The notes under the pieces: generated by a model | The model's input: only the letters and a program-made list of their open reading frames with translations | The model's database searches: none | What the model was told of the DNA's origin: nothing | Made by a program: the position numbers and the translations under genes | Shown here: piece by piece, positions 54,488 through 60,765 of the stretch | Layout of the letters: the number at the start of each line of letters is the position of its first letter | Numbering within the stretch: position 1 is the stretch's first letter | Source: a virus | DNA: 63,792 nucleotides | IMG/VR virus record: IMGVR_UViG_3300029787_000028 | Location: 1,346-65,137 of that record | Strand: one strand, 5' to 3'

Positions 54488-54863
54488 TATTCCTCTCATT
54501 GTGTTGGTGCTTTGCAATCTCTAGGATTCGCAAATATGTGGCCAACACCTTGAACGTGTCAAGTACAGACGTGTGGAATTTTTCGATTTCCTCAAAGCTT
54601 AGGCGGTCTGACTGCGACAAACCCATGTCATCAATCAGTTCTTCTCCTGCCAAACGGGACTTGAGTTCGTCCACCACCACGCCAATGGTGATGCCAGCAA
54701 CATCTACAAATCCATCTGCTACCTCTGAACCGCTTTGATTGAGCCAGTCCTTTGCCCCCATCTTGAAAACATCAAGACGTACAAGCTTTCCTGCGATGAT
54801 AGTGGAGTGCTCTCCATCCTGTTCCTGCTTGTCTACGATTTTGTGAATATTTTTTTGTGTCAT
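54480..54863 (-). CDS. Hypothetical acidic protein
   Basis: 127 residues, mixed fold then helical: KLVRLDVFKMGAKDWLNQSGSEVADGFVDVAGITIGVVVDELKSRLAGEELIDD...EEIEKFHTSVLDTFKVLATYLRILEIAKHQHNERNNE. No family recognised. It is first after an AT-rich gap with a 16-bp palindrome (54900-54915), so it may open a new transcript. Confidence 0.65.
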   Translation of the reverse strand: MTQKNIHKIVDKQEQDGEHSTIIAGKLVRLDVFKMGAKDWLNQSGSEVADGFVDVAGITIGVVVDELKSRLAGEELIDDMGLSQSDRLSFEEIEKFHTSVLDTFKVLATYLRILEIAKHQHNERNNE

Positions 54864-54899
54864 GCTTTGTAGCTGTTTATATGTTAGTTTGTATATAGA

Positions 54900-54915
54900 T
54901 ATATAAGCTTATATA
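54900..54915. repeat. 16-bp perfect palindrome in AT-rich gap
   Basis: TATATAAGCTTATATA, within the 55-base AT-rich gap 54864-54918. It could be an operator, a promoter element, or part of an easily melted origin. The gap is otherwise without genes. Confidence 0.7.
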
Positions 54916-54918
54916 CTG

Positions 54919-55131
54919 TTAAGAAGCAGGTGGTTCATCCTTTGATTCATTCGAATCATCATATCCCTCTGGTCTCCAACCACTTAACAGCTTCCTCTTA
55001 GTGTACTCCTCCAAGACCTGTGGGTTATCTTTCAAGAATCTCTGCATTTTACGTCGCCTGGCTCGCGGCGTGTGATCGTTCCTGCCCACGTCAAACTGCG
55101 GGACAGATGGGGGTGTGTCTTTCTTAGGCAT
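54919..55131 (-). CDS. Hypothetical basic protein
   Basis: 70 residues from ATG 55131 (MPKKDTPPS), overlapping the end of the upstream gene by 8 bases. Basic middle (TPRARRRKMQRFLKDNPQVLEEYTKRKLL) and an acidic Ser/Asp/Glu tail (YDDSNESKDEPPAS). Unknown role. Confidence 0.6.
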   Translation of the reverse strand: MPKKDTPPSVPQFDVGRNDHTPRARRRKMQRFLKDNPQVLEEYTKRKLLSGWRPEGYDDSNESKDEPPAS

Positions 55132-55510
55132 AGATTCCTCTTTTGTGTGTGAACATGGCATTCAACTGCAAGCCATCTCTGTTGTCGTGCGTGTCTGTAA
55201 ACCAGTGCGGGTTCTTCCGTGGGTTGTACTTATAGTGCGTCATCTCATCAATGCTGTATGATTTCATGCTGTAGTCCGCGTCCCAGACGGCGATGTTCTC
55301 GCACTCCACCCACGCACAGACCGTCTTGTTTTCTCCATTAAAGATTCTCTTGGCCGTCGCGGGTTGATTGCCAAGCTTGCAGTCTAGCATCTGAATGCTG
55401 TACGAATCAGGCTCGTAGTATTTTTTGGTGCCTCGCTTCTTGTCGAACACCTGCCACTTCATGTAGTTCTCACCTTTGGCCAGGTGGAATCGCACCCTGT
55501 ATCTTTTCAT
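55124..55510 (-). CDS. Conserved hypothetical early protein
   Basis: 128 residues. MKRYRVRFHLAKGENYMKWQVFDKKRGTKKYYEPDSYSIQMLDCKLGNQPATAKRIFNGENKTVCAWVECENIAVWD is a pattern I recognise from early regions of marine phages, always as hypothetical. Mixed alpha/beta, basic. No catalytic motif. Confidence 0.72.
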   Translation of the reverse strand: MKRYRVRFHLAKGENYMKWQVFDKKRGTKKYYEPDSYSIQMLDCKLGNQPATAKRIFNGENKTVCAWVECENIAVWDADYSMKSYSIDEMTHYKYNPRKNPHWFTDTHDNRDGLQLNAMFTHKRGIYA

Positions 55511-55522
55511 GTTGCATGAATT

Positions 55523-56161
55523 TTAAGCATTTAGTTTTTCCATTTGGTAATTTGCAAGCTTCTCGAAATTCCTGACCCCTGTGTACATGTCATACCACGT
55601 CCTGTCTTCCATCTCATCCCACAGGAAGTCAATGGTCCTGGCTGATGCCTCTTTGTGTGTTACGTTTAGTGCCATCGTGCTCACCAGATAGCACAGTGCA
55701 TTCTCAGGCAGGTTATGGTTGTTAAGCTCTAAAAAATTGTAGTCGTATTCGCTTGTTAGGTGGGGGACCATCATAGAAGCAAGACTCTTTCGAGTCCTGC
55801 CCTTCTTAATGCCTGAATCCTTAATGAATTTCATACGTCGCTCCCAGATGCCTGGCGCATGCCTTTGAACCATTTTGTCCCTGTTTTCAGACTCCACATG
55901 TGATCTCATGACGGCATATATCTTGCTGTAGAAAGCAAGCACATCGTCGTACTCGTCTTCTTCGATGCTATGAGCCTCCATAAAATGATGTAAATCTTTC
56001 TTTAATGTGTCAGTGTCAACCTCTCTGATTGTCTCTGTAGGGATGCCCATGGACACCATGATTTCTGGGTTCCATAAAGCTCTTGCCATATCTTGCTTCG
56101 ACTCCGTAGATGTGATTGCCGCGCTCAGAATCTGAAGCTCATGTCCTTGCAGTTCTTTCAT
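55523..56161 (-). CDS. Hypothetical helical early protein
   Basis: 212 residues, mostly helical, acidic/basic mixed (VDTDTLKKDLHHFMEAHSIEEDEYDDVLAFYSKIYAVMRSHV, GIWERRMKFIKDSGIKKGRTRKSLASMMVPHLTSEYDYNFLEL). No motif or family recognised. ATG 56161 overlaps the previous stop (ATGA). Confidence 0.68.
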   Translation of the reverse strand: MKELQGHELQILSAAITSTESKQDMARALWNPEIMVSMGIPTETIREVDTDTLKKDLHHFMEAHSIEEDEYDDVLAFYSKIYAVMRSHVESENRDKMVQRHAPGIWERRMKFIKDSGIKKGRTRKSLASMMVPHLTSEYDYNFLELNNHNLPENALCYLVSTMALNVTHKEASARTIDFLWDEMEDRTWYDMYTGVRNFEKLANYQMEKLNA

Positions 56162-56409
56162 GTCAATCGTTTAGGGGTTTCTTGAGGAAGGCTGTCGAAG
56201 TTCTTGCTTTCAAGCCTGCGATGTTCTGCTTTTATTTCAGGGTTGCTCATGAGTGCAGCCCTCTTGAGCTCATAGTTCAACAGCTTGCCGCACTCCCCTA
56301 CAAGCTTCGCTGTCGCTGTCGCCTTAAAGACATCAATCTCATCGTTGTCTAACTTCTCTAGGGTTGATGTGAGCTTGTGAAACAGGCTCTTTGTATTTAC
56401 TGGTTGCAT
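56158..56409 (-). CDS. Hypothetical helical protein
   Basis: 83 residues. FHKLTSTLEKLDNDEIDVFKATATAKLVGECGKLLNYELKRAALMSNPEIKAEHRRLESK is the layout of small phage proteins related to terminase-small-subunit/early helical regulators, but I cannot assign one. Leader AATTAAACCCATAATT precedes the ATG; a near copy precedes the SSB-like gene. Confidence 0.65.
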   Translation of the reverse strand: MQPVNTKSLFHKLTSTLEKLDNDEIDVFKATATAKLVGECGKLLNYELKRAALMSNPEIKAEHRRLESKNFDSLPQETPKRLT

Positions 56410-56423
56410 AATTATGGGTTTAA

Positions 56424-56798
56424 TTAGTTTTTGTCTTCTTCACGCTTGATGAGCTTGCGTTCAAGCATGGCAATCTGGTCGTCACGCAAGGCTACGAGTT
56501 CACGCTGCTCACGCCACGCTTTCTTGTACACTTGTGTCTCATGATGCTCATCTTTGTGTGCTTTCTCAAGCTCTGCAATCTCGTCTGTCATCAGGGCCAT
56601 GTTGGTCTTGAGTTCCTCGTTGCGCTCGCCCACCTCTACGTTCTCGTCGAGAAGCCTGTCAGCGTATTGCTTCATGTTGTTGTATGCGTGTTCAAGCTCA
56701 TCGACTTCACTCTTGAGTTTCTCAACTTCATTGGTTGCAATCATGAGGCGGTCATTGAGGGCGGCCTCAAGCCCTGTGTTTTTTGCGTATGTGTTCAT
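56424..56798 (-). CDS. Coiled-coil protein
   Basis: 124 residues from ATG 56798, which overlaps the preceding stop (TGATG); a TTG two codons earlier is less likely. Almost entirely a heptad coiled coil (NEVEKLKSEVDELEHAYNNMKQYADRLLDENVEVGERNEELK...DEIAELEKAHKDEHHETQVYKK...AMLERKLIKREEDKN). Likely oligomeric; function unknown. Confidence 0.68.
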   Translation of the reverse strand: MNTYAKNTGLEAALNDRLMIATNEVEKLKSEVDELEHAYNNMKQYADRLLDENVEVGERNEELKTNMALMTDEIAELEKAHKDEHHETQVYKKAWREQRELVALRDDQIAMLERKLIKREEDKN

Positions 56799-56977
56799 CA
56801 CCAATCAATTACTGCGTTGTGGTTTATTGTTGTGAGGTGTACTTCGTTGGAGAACGGCAGGCTCTGCACAAAGAAGTCGTAGGTGTCGTCTGTCACGATC
56901 ACGCCACGCACATCTAATGTGACGAGCGCGTCGTCTGGGTATTCGTACAGGGCGTCGATGAGTTCAGCTTTCGTCAT
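56798..56977 (-). CDS. Small early protein
   Basis: 59 residues read from the sequence: ATG 56977 to TGA 56798. It begins MTKAELIDALYEYPDDALVT, continues LDVRGVIVTDDTYDFFVQ and ends NHNAVIDW. The pattern MTKxELIxxL...PDDAxVxL is shared by small phage and plasmid proteins of unknown role. Stop overlaps the coiled-coil gene's start. Confidence 0.65.
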   Translation of the reverse strand: MTKAELIDALYEYPDDALVTLDVRGVIVTDDTYDFFVQSLPFSNEVHLTTINHNAVIDW

Positions 56978-57083
56978 GGTATTCGTTTTCGAGTTTGTAA
57001 AGGGTGTCCAGAACCTGTTGCAGTTCGTACTTGATGTCCGCCACTTTGTGGCAGAGGTCTGCGATGATTTCGTGTTTAGTCAT
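56964..57083 (-). CDS. 39-residue helical peptide
   Basis: Starts at ATG 57083 (MTKHEIIADLCHKVADIKY), which overlaps the previous stop (ATGA), and ends ...LYKLENEYHDES. One amphipathic helix with heptad spacing. It overlaps the next gene by 14 bases. Function unknown. Confidence 0.58.
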   Translation of the reverse strand: MTKHEIIADLCHKVADIKYELQQVLDTLYKLENEYHDES

Positions 57084-57175
57084 TTGTCTTGGATGTGTCT
57101 GATTATGCATAGGATTCCCAGTGCTGTCAGGTACATGGATAGTCCTGACAGGCAGTAGATGTCGAACGTGGTCAT
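57080..57175 (-). CDS. 31-residue membrane peptide after repeat element copy 1
   Basis: Read from the sequence: ATG 57175 to TGA 57080. Begins MTTFDIYCLSGLSMYLTALG and ends CIIRHIQDK: one hydrophobic membrane segment with a short basic tail. It lies just after a 35-base element (57194-57228) whose near copy at 60729 precedes another tiny membrane peptide. Stop overlaps the next start. Confidence 0.58.
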   Translation of the reverse strand: MTTFDIYCLSGLSMYLTALGILCIIRHIQDK

Positions 57176-57193
57176 GAATTAAAGTTTGAAAGT

Positions 57194-57228
57194 GGTGAGG
57201 TCGCCCCTCATAATCTTGACTTGATTGT
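57194..57228 (-). repeat. 35-base repeated leader element, copy 1
   Basis: Minus strand: ACAATCAAGTCAAGATTATG followed by AGGGGCGACCTCACC. Contains a small hairpin TGAGG/CCTCA. Copy 2 at 60729-60764 differs by a few bases and one insertion. Both lie about 20 bases before the start of a tiny membrane peptide gene. Confidence 0.75.
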
Positions 57229-57236
57229 CGTGCGTG

Positions 57237-57302
57237 TGGAAGGGAGGTTGGGATTCGAACACAACTGCCATCGTATGATGTACGCACCATCTGCGCTCCC
57301 TT
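57237..57302 (-). tRNA. Degenerate or minimal tRNA-like element with encoded CCA
   Basis: Minus strand: acceptor arms GGGAG/CTCCC (57300-57296 with 57246-57242, extended by A-T pairs), a D-like arm CGC-AGATGGT-GCG, a short arm CATC-ATAC-GATG where the anticodon arm should be, a T arm TTGTG-TTCGAAT-CCCAA with one mismatch, and 3' TTCCA, i.e. an encoded CCA. About 62 bases before CCA, so it lacks a normal 5-bp/7-base anticodon arm. Not expected to decode. Confidence 0.45.
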
Positions 57303-57311
57303 GAAAAAGGT

Positions 57312-57342
57312 GGGGGTGGCATGACGTTTCATACACACCCCC
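57312..57342 (-). terminator. Hairpin, possible leftward terminator
   Basis: GGGGGTG/CACCCCC (57312-57318 with 57336-57342) with an inner ATGA/TCAT pair. On the minus strand it is followed by ACCTTTTTC, a short T run, just before the tRNA-like element and just after the gene ending at 57354. Confidence 0.6.
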
Positions 57343-57353
57343 TTGGTCAAACT

Positions 57354-57566
57354 TCACTCAACCAAATACTTTTTGTACTGAACTACCATGTCAATCGCTT
57401 GAATCATGGCGTATGTCTTCTGTTGCTCGATGGTTCCTGCCACTTGTGGCTTGGGCAAAGTAAACTTAAAACAGCCTTCCTTGCAAATGTGCCCCATCGT
57501 GACACTACCCATCATGATCGCCTGTGCGATGTCATTTGTCAGCTTTATCTTCTCCTGATGTGTCAT
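57354..57566 (-). CDS. Small early protein
   Basis: 70 residues: KIKLTNDIAQAIMMGSVTMGHICKEGCFKFTLPKPQVAGTIEQQKTYAMIQAIDMVVQYKKYLVE. A helix-strand-helix layout with two Cys. Starts 35 bases inside the preceding gene. No family recognised. Confidence 0.62.
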   Translation of the reverse strand: MTHQEKIKLTNDIAQAIMMGSVTMGHICKEGCFKFTLPKPQVAGTIEQQKTYAMIQAIDMVVQYKKYLVE

Positions 57567-57684
57567 TCTTTTTTTTCTTCAATGGTGGGATGGTCACGAA
57601 GTGAATGTTGTGCTTCTTGAGTGCCTTCTCTTGCATCTGTGCAAGCTCCTTCACGAGGTTGAATTGTGTGTTGTCGTTGCTCAT
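57532..57684 (-). CDS. 50-residue early protein
   Basis: Read from the sequence: ATG 57684 overlapping the previous stop (ATGA), TGA at 57532. Begins MSNDNTQFNLVKELAQMQEK, contains IHFVTIPPLKKKKN and ends GEDKADK. Helical then Lys-rich. Unknown role. Confidence 0.58.
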   Translation of the reverse strand: MSNDNTQFNLVKELAQMQEKALKKHNIHFVTIPPLKKKKNDTSGEDKADK

Positions 57685-57827
57685 GTCAAATCAAATGCTG
57701 TGCCTTTGAAGGCGTTTTCGAGGATGCGTTTGTTGTTGCCGTCTGCATGATACCATGTGTCGATGAGTCGATACATGAATCCACCGCAGGTCTTTTGGCG
57801 TTGCTCTAATTTTTCGCTCTGTGTCAT
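57681..57827 (-). CDS. 48-residue early protein
   Basis: Read from the sequence: ATG 57827 overlapping the previous stop (ATGA), TGA at 57681. Begins MTQSEKLEQRQKTCGGFMYR, ends LENAFKGTAFDLT. The stop-start overlaps on both sides support coding. Function unknown. Confidence 0.58.
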   Translation of the reverse strand: MTQSEKLEQRQKTCGGFMYRLIDTWYHADGNNKRILENAFKGTAFDLT

Positions 57828-58000
57828 GATTGTGGTGTGATGTTGAATGAACGGACTTCGTAGAATTTTTGGTACCCATCCTTGTAGTTGTCCAACTGCC
57901 TCTGTGCTTGCTCTTTCTTCTCGAAGAAGGTGTGAGAGCCAAAGATTGCGTCAGATGCAGGGTTGCCTGTGGTGACGTGTGATACTGCGTATAATGTCAT
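57824..58000 (-). CDS. 58-residue early protein
   Basis: Read from the sequence: ATG 58000 to TGA 57824. Begins MTLYAVSHVTTGNPASDAIF, contains FFEKKEQAQRQLDNYKDGYQKFYEVRSF. A small alpha/beta layout, similar to phage proteins that format input features as short strands around one helix. Overlaps both neighbours. Confidence 0.6.
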   Translation of the reverse strand: MTLYAVSHVTTGNPASDAIFGSHTFFEKKEQAQRQLDNYKDGYQKFYEVRSFNITPQS

Positions 58001-58188
58001 GATTCTTGTTCTTGTTTTAAGAGTTCGAGGTGTTGGTCTGCTCTCCAGATGATTTCCTGCTTGGAGATTTGAACGTACACGTCTGGGTTGGAGGTCATGA
58101 CGAGGATGGTGCCGTCGTCTTCGAGTTCAGCGGGGATTTCAAATCGCTCTAAGCATTCGAGGCAATCTTGTAGTGTGATTTTATGCAT
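57997..58188 (-). CDS. 63-residue acidic early protein
   Basis: From ATG 58188 (MHKITLQDCLECLERFEIPA), overlapping the upstream gene by 8 bases; the longer frame is unlikely. VMTSNPDVYVQISKQEIIWRADQHLELLKQEQES at the end. Acidic, helical. Function unknown. Confidence 0.6.
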   Translation of the reverse strand: MHKITLQDCLECLERFEIPAELEDDGTILVMTSNPDVYVQISKQEIIWRADQHLELLKQEQES

Positions 58189-58489
58189 TGTCTTGAGTTT
58201 CAGTATTAAGTTTTGAGCATTCCTCGTAGTGCGAAGCCGTTGCGTCATCGACGTAGCCGCACTCATCGCATGGCTCAACTTCTTCGTATTGATAGTCGTC
58301 CTCGTCCTCCCACTCCGTGTAGTAGTAGTATTCGTCGTCGTATGCCTCCTGTGCGGTCTTGTATGATGTGTGCTCCTTGAGCCACCATTCGATGCCCACC
58401 TCTTCAGAGACATAGTATGCACCATCGCAGATGCAGAATCCTTTGTTCATGCCCTCTCCTGTGACGGAGCATTGTCTTGCGTACTTCAT
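58181..58489 (-). CDS. Conserved cysteine-containing early protein
   Basis: 102 residues from ATG 58489 (MKYARQCSVTGEGMNKGFCI), right after the previous stop. Very acidic and Tyr-rich (AYDDEYYYYTEWEDEDDYQYEEVEPCDECGYVDD), with CSVTGEG...CICDG at the start and CDECG later. The pattern CxVTGxGMxxGxC...Y-E-DDYYYYTEWE...DYQY is known from Bacteroidota and other phages. Cys pairs could bind zinc. Negative charge suggests DNA mimicry as one option. Confidence 0.7.
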   Translation of the reverse strand: MKYARQCSVTGEGMNKGFCICDGAYYVSEEVGIEWWLKEHTSYKTAQEAYDDEYYYYTEWEDEDDYQYEEVEPCDECGYVDDATASHYEECSKLNTETQDNA

Positions 58490-58490
58490 G

Positions 58491-58826
58491 TCAGTGTGTT
58501 TTGCGTTTGATGTCGTTGCCTGTTTTGACGGACACGCTTCCGTCTGCATGGAGGTGATACTCGTACTCCTCCCACACCTCTGCGTCGATGGGGATGATGC
58601 CCCACCCTGTGTCCCGTGACGAGTCAAGTTTGTACTTCTGTGCGTCGAATGCGCTTGACCGCAGGAGTTGTGCGAGTTTGTAGTCAGGGTCGTCGCCCCG
58701 TGCCTCTGTGAAGGTTCTGTTGAACTCCTCAAGCCAAGGGAGGGTAGCTGTTTCGTACCCGTCCCAATGCTTGTATGCTTTCACGGAAGTCTGTCCCTCC
58801 ACAATGATGGTTGCTCGTGTTGCCAT
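58491..58826 (-). CDS. Conserved early protein (MATRA...HWDGYE family)
   Basis: 111 residues. MATRATIIVEGQTSVKAYKHWDGYETATLPWLEEFNRTF...GWGIIPIDAEVWEEYEYHLHADGSVSVK is a family spread in phages and bacteria, always hypothetical. Conserved HWDGY and a C-terminal beta hairpin. Unknown function. Confidence 0.75.
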   Translation of the reverse strand: MATRATIIVEGQTSVKAYKHWDGYETATLPWLEEFNRTFTEARGDDPDYKLAQLLRSSAFDAQKYKLDSSRDTGWGIIPIDAEVWEEYEYHLHADGSVSVKTGNDIKRKTH

Positions 58827-58828
58827 GA

Positions 58829-59101
58829 TTAGCTGTATTTTTCTTCAATTCGTTGTTGAGTTGCTTCACAGCATTCCACCCATGCTTCCATATTGATGAG
58901 TGATACTGCGCCTCCTTTTTTACGTCGCTTTCGTTCGTCTTCAAGGATTTGCTCCTTGGCTTCGACGTAGTGGTCGAGGCCACGCTGAAGGCAGTCGAGG
59001 ACTACCATTTGCACGAGTGCTCCGTGCTTGTTGTACCCTGTCATGAGATGTGACATGAACTCGTCGTTGGTCATGTCCTTGATGTCGATGGGACTTTTCA
59101 T
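58829..59101 (-). CDS. Hypothetical early protein behind the CAAACTTCACA leader
   Basis: 90 residues: DIKDMTNDEFMSHLMTGYNKHGALVQMVVLDCLQRGLDHYVEAKEQILEDERKRRKKGGAVSLINMEAWVECCEATQQRIEEKYS. Mostly helical. Preceded by hairpin 59133-59171 and the leader CAAACTTCACA (59115-59105) only 3 bases from its ATG. Function unknown. Confidence 0.68.
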   Translation of the reverse strand: MKSPIDIKDMTNDEFMSHLMTGYNKHGALVQMVVLDCLQRGLDHYVEAKEQILEDERKRRKKGGAVSLINMEAWVECCEATQQRIEEKYS

Positions 59102-59104
59102 GGT

Positions 59105-59115
59105 TGTGAAGTTTG
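59105..59115 (-). promoter_or_regulatory. CAAACTTCACA leader element
   Basis: Exact 11-base match on the minus strand, 3 bases before ATG 59101. Same 11-mer precedes genes starting at 61436, 61683 and 62178; a one-base variant precedes 60372. Confidence 0.75.
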
Positions 59116-59132
59116 AGTTGTTTAGTGTGTTC

Positions 59133-59171
59133 GTGTGTTAGACTCTTCACTATGTTCAGAGTCTAACACAC
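59133..59171 (-). promoter_or_regulatory. 13-bp intergenic hairpin
   Basis: Perfect 13-bp stem (59133-59145 with 59159-59171) and 13-base loop, in the gap 59102-59181. No T run follows on the minus strand, so it is more likely a processing or regulatory hairpin than an intrinsic terminator. Confidence 0.75.
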
Positions 59172-59181
59172 TCACACTACA

Positions 59182-59343
59182 TTAGTGGTTGGTGGGGTTG
59201 ACTTCCCACACTTCGTCGAGATGATACCTGTGCTTGCGTTTCATATATTGTATGAAGTTATCATAGTGGTTCTTGTCACGGAATGTTTTACTAATAGTAA
59301 ACTTCCTGCCATAGGGGATGATGAACTGAATTTTCAAGTCCAT
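59182..59343 (-). CDS. 53-residue basic early protein
   Basis: Read from the sequence: ATG 59343, TAA at 59182-59184. Begins MDLKIQFIIPYGRKFTISKT, ends VWEVNPTNH; contains DKNHYDNFIQYMKRKHRYHLDE. Mixed strand and helix, His-rich end. Start overlaps the upstream gene by 10 bases. Unknown role. Confidence 0.62.
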   Translation of the reverse strand: MDLKIQFIIPYGRKFTISKTFRDKNHYDNFIQYMKRKHRYHLDEVWEVNPTNH

Positions 59344-59936
59344 AGCTCACGAATCATAAGCCATACGACGGCCTGCAAATGTGCAGGTGCATACCCCATG
59401 TCATGTGACATACGTTGGAACCTGCGTTCCATGATGTCATACTGCTTGGGTGTGACGGTGGTTTCAAGGGGCTTGCGCTTGTTTGATACACTTTGGAATG
59501 CCAATAACATCCATGAATCAATTGTAACAGCATTCATGTCTTTTGCACCCACATTTAGAGCGAAGCGATGGGTCTTTCGACTCGTTTCTTGGATTGACTT
59601 GGTGCCTTTGGCAATGTTGAAAGCCTTGATTTTGTTCGTGTCAAATGTCGAACACTTCACCATGTCATGTGATACGTTGTCACGAACTGCTTGACATACG
59701 TTCCATGCGTCAATCTTGTTGCGTTCCCACTTGTTTCTTGGGGAGAGGGCTGAGATGACACCCCCTGCCATAACAGGGGAGATGTCAAACTTGTTAGCCA
59801 TACTCAAAGCGAACTGCTGGGCTTCGTCATACCATACGAGGCCGTCTTGCTTCATGTCATGTGATGCCATGTCATGCCAATGTGATACGTTACGCCGCAT
59901 CTTGGACAGCGTCTTGTCAAATGTTTGTGGATTCAT
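59334..59936 (-). CDS. DUF7178-like/helical phage protein with repeated SHDM
   Basis: 200 residues from ATG 59936 (MNPQTFDKTLSK), overlapping the previous stop (ATGA). WYDEAQQFALSMANKFDISPVMAGGVISALSPRNKWERNKIDAWNV is a family signature common in phages (A...ALSP...W..N); the arrangement resembles helix-hairpin-helix DNA glycosylase folds, but catalysis is not shown. SHDM occurs three times and a WHDM once; the DNA beneath carries a repeated ACGTATCACATGACATG-type motif. Confidence 0.7.
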   Translation of the reverse strand: MNPQTFDKTLSKMRRNVSHWHDMASHDMKQDGLVWYDEAQQFALSMANKFDISPVMAGGVISALSPRNKWERNKIDAWNVCQAVRDNVSHDMVKCSTFDTNKIKAFNIAKGTKSIQETSRKTHRFALNVGAKDMNAVTIDSWMLLAFQSVSNKRKPLETTVTPKQYDIMERRFQRMSHDMGYAPAHLQAVVWLMIRELWT

Positions 59937-60085
59937 TGCTGTTGATTGTTCAAGTATGCCAAAGCATTCTTGATGGTGGTACATTGTGGCACATTTTCTG
60001 TTGTGCCGTCAGTGAAGTGCAACTTGTTGAGTTCTGGGGCATATGCATGGCGCTCAAGCCCAAGGATAGGATGGATTCTTTTCAT
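59933..60085 (-). CDS. 50-residue early protein
   Basis: Read from the sequence: ATG 60085 overlapping the previous stop, TGA at 59933-59935 overlapping the next start. Begins MKRIHPILGLERHAYAPELN, contains LHFTDGTTENVPQCTTIKNALAYLNNQ. Small alpha/beta. Both flanks show ATGA coupling, supporting a real gene. Confidence 0.65.
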   Translation of the reverse strand: MKRIHPILGLERHAYAPELNKLHFTDGTTENVPQCTTIKNALAYLNNQQQ

Positions 60086-60372
60086 GCTGTTTGCTTTGTG
60101 AGTTCGACGAAGTTGTCACCCCAATTGTCACACATGATCGTGTGCCTGCTCCCATCATACCCTGTACATACGGGGTTGAAGCCTGTGATTTCGAGGTGTT
60201 GAAGGGCTTGCTTCAATGGGTCACCAATGGCGTAATCATATGACATGACTATGGTGTCTGTGTGGCTGAACTCCTTTGCGGCAGGTTCAATGATTGCAAC
60301 TCTGGCACCAAGGGTGTTGGTGGGGCCAAGGAAGGCTACCTCAAGAAGGCGGTAGTTAGGTGTATCTGACAT
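60082..60372 (-). CDS. Small early protein
   Basis: 96 residues: NYRLLEVAFLGPTNTLGARVAIIEPAAKEFSHTDTIVMSYDYAIGDPLKQALQHLEITGFNPVCTGYDGSRHTIMCDNWGDNFVEL. A beta-strand pattern with central helix. Similar proteins are found in early phage regions without assigned role. Leader TAAACTTCACA is 4 bases before the ATG; the first residues MSDT match the next upstream gene. Confidence 0.7.
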   Translation of the reverse strand: MSDTPNYRLLEVAFLGPTNTLGARVAIIEPAAKEFSHTDTIVMSYDYAIGDPLKQALQHLEITGFNPVCTGYDGSRHTIMCDNWGDNFVELTKQTA

Positions 60373-60376
60373 GATA

Positions 60377-60387
60377 TGTGAAGTTTA
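60377..60387 (-). promoter_or_regulatory. CAAACTTCACA-like leader (one mismatch)
   Basis: TAAACTTCACA on the minus strand, 4 bases before ATG 60372. It overlaps the stop region of the gene upstream. Confidence 0.6.
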
Positions 60388-60597
60388 CTTGGTACGAAAT
60401 TCTTTGAAGGCGATTCTGGCTTCGCCAAGGGCGTCGAGTTGTCTTTCGAGACGTTCGATTGTCCATTTTGCCTGCTCCATGATGTCCTTTTGGGCATGGA
60501 GGGCACGCTTGGTGGATTGCCAAACTTCTTCCTGTTTGTCCAGAGAGTCCATAAAGTCCAGCTCTGCTGGGTCAAAGGTCATGTGTGTATCTGACAT
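60385..60597 (-). CDS. Coiled-coil early protein
   Basis: 70 residues: FDPAELDFMDSLDKQEEVWQSTKRALHAQKDIMEQAKWTIERLERQLDALGEARIAFKEFRTK, a continuous helix with heptads. Starts MSDTHM; the leader CACATATCATG is the same as that of the next gene, indicating duplication of the start region. Confidence 0.65.
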   Translation of the reverse strand: MSDTHMTFDPAELDFMDSLDKQEEVWQSTKRALHAQKDIMEQAKWTIERLERQLDALGEARIAFKEFRTK

Positions 60598-60607
60598 GAT
60601 ATGTGTA

Positions 60608-60712
60608 TTAGAGGCCTGAGCCGTTGTTCATGTTGAGCCAATCGTTCAACAGATTCCACAGAATCAACGTGGATATGATGATGACGCAAACGGAGATGAT
60701 GGATGAAAGCAT
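60608..60712 (-). CDS. 34-residue membrane peptide after repeat element copy 2
   Basis: Read from the sequence: ATG 60712 to TAA 60608-60610. Begins MLSSIISVCVIIISTLILWN, ends NMNNGSGL: one clear membrane segment. Like the peptide at 57080 it follows the 35-base repeat (60729-60764). Confidence 0.58.
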   Translation of the reverse strand: MLSSIISVCVIIISTLILWNLLNDWLNMNNGSGL

Positions 60713-60728
60713 GGGGCATAAAAATTTT

Positions 60729-60764
60729 GGTGAGGACGGCCCTCATTATCTTAGACTTGATTGT
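60729..60764 (-). repeat. 35/36-base repeated leader element, copy 2
   Basis: Minus strand: ACAATCAAGTCTAAGATAAT then GAGGGCCGTCCTCACC; small hairpin GAGG(G)/CCTC. Near-identical to 57194-57228. Followed by AAAATTTTT and the tiny membrane peptide gene. Confidence 0.75.
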
Positions 60765-60765
60765 T

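Noticed and set aside
57080-60712. Tiny membrane peptides as type I toxins
   Set aside because: Size and hydrophobicity would fit, but I found no antisense RNA gene with its own promoter opposite either peptide.
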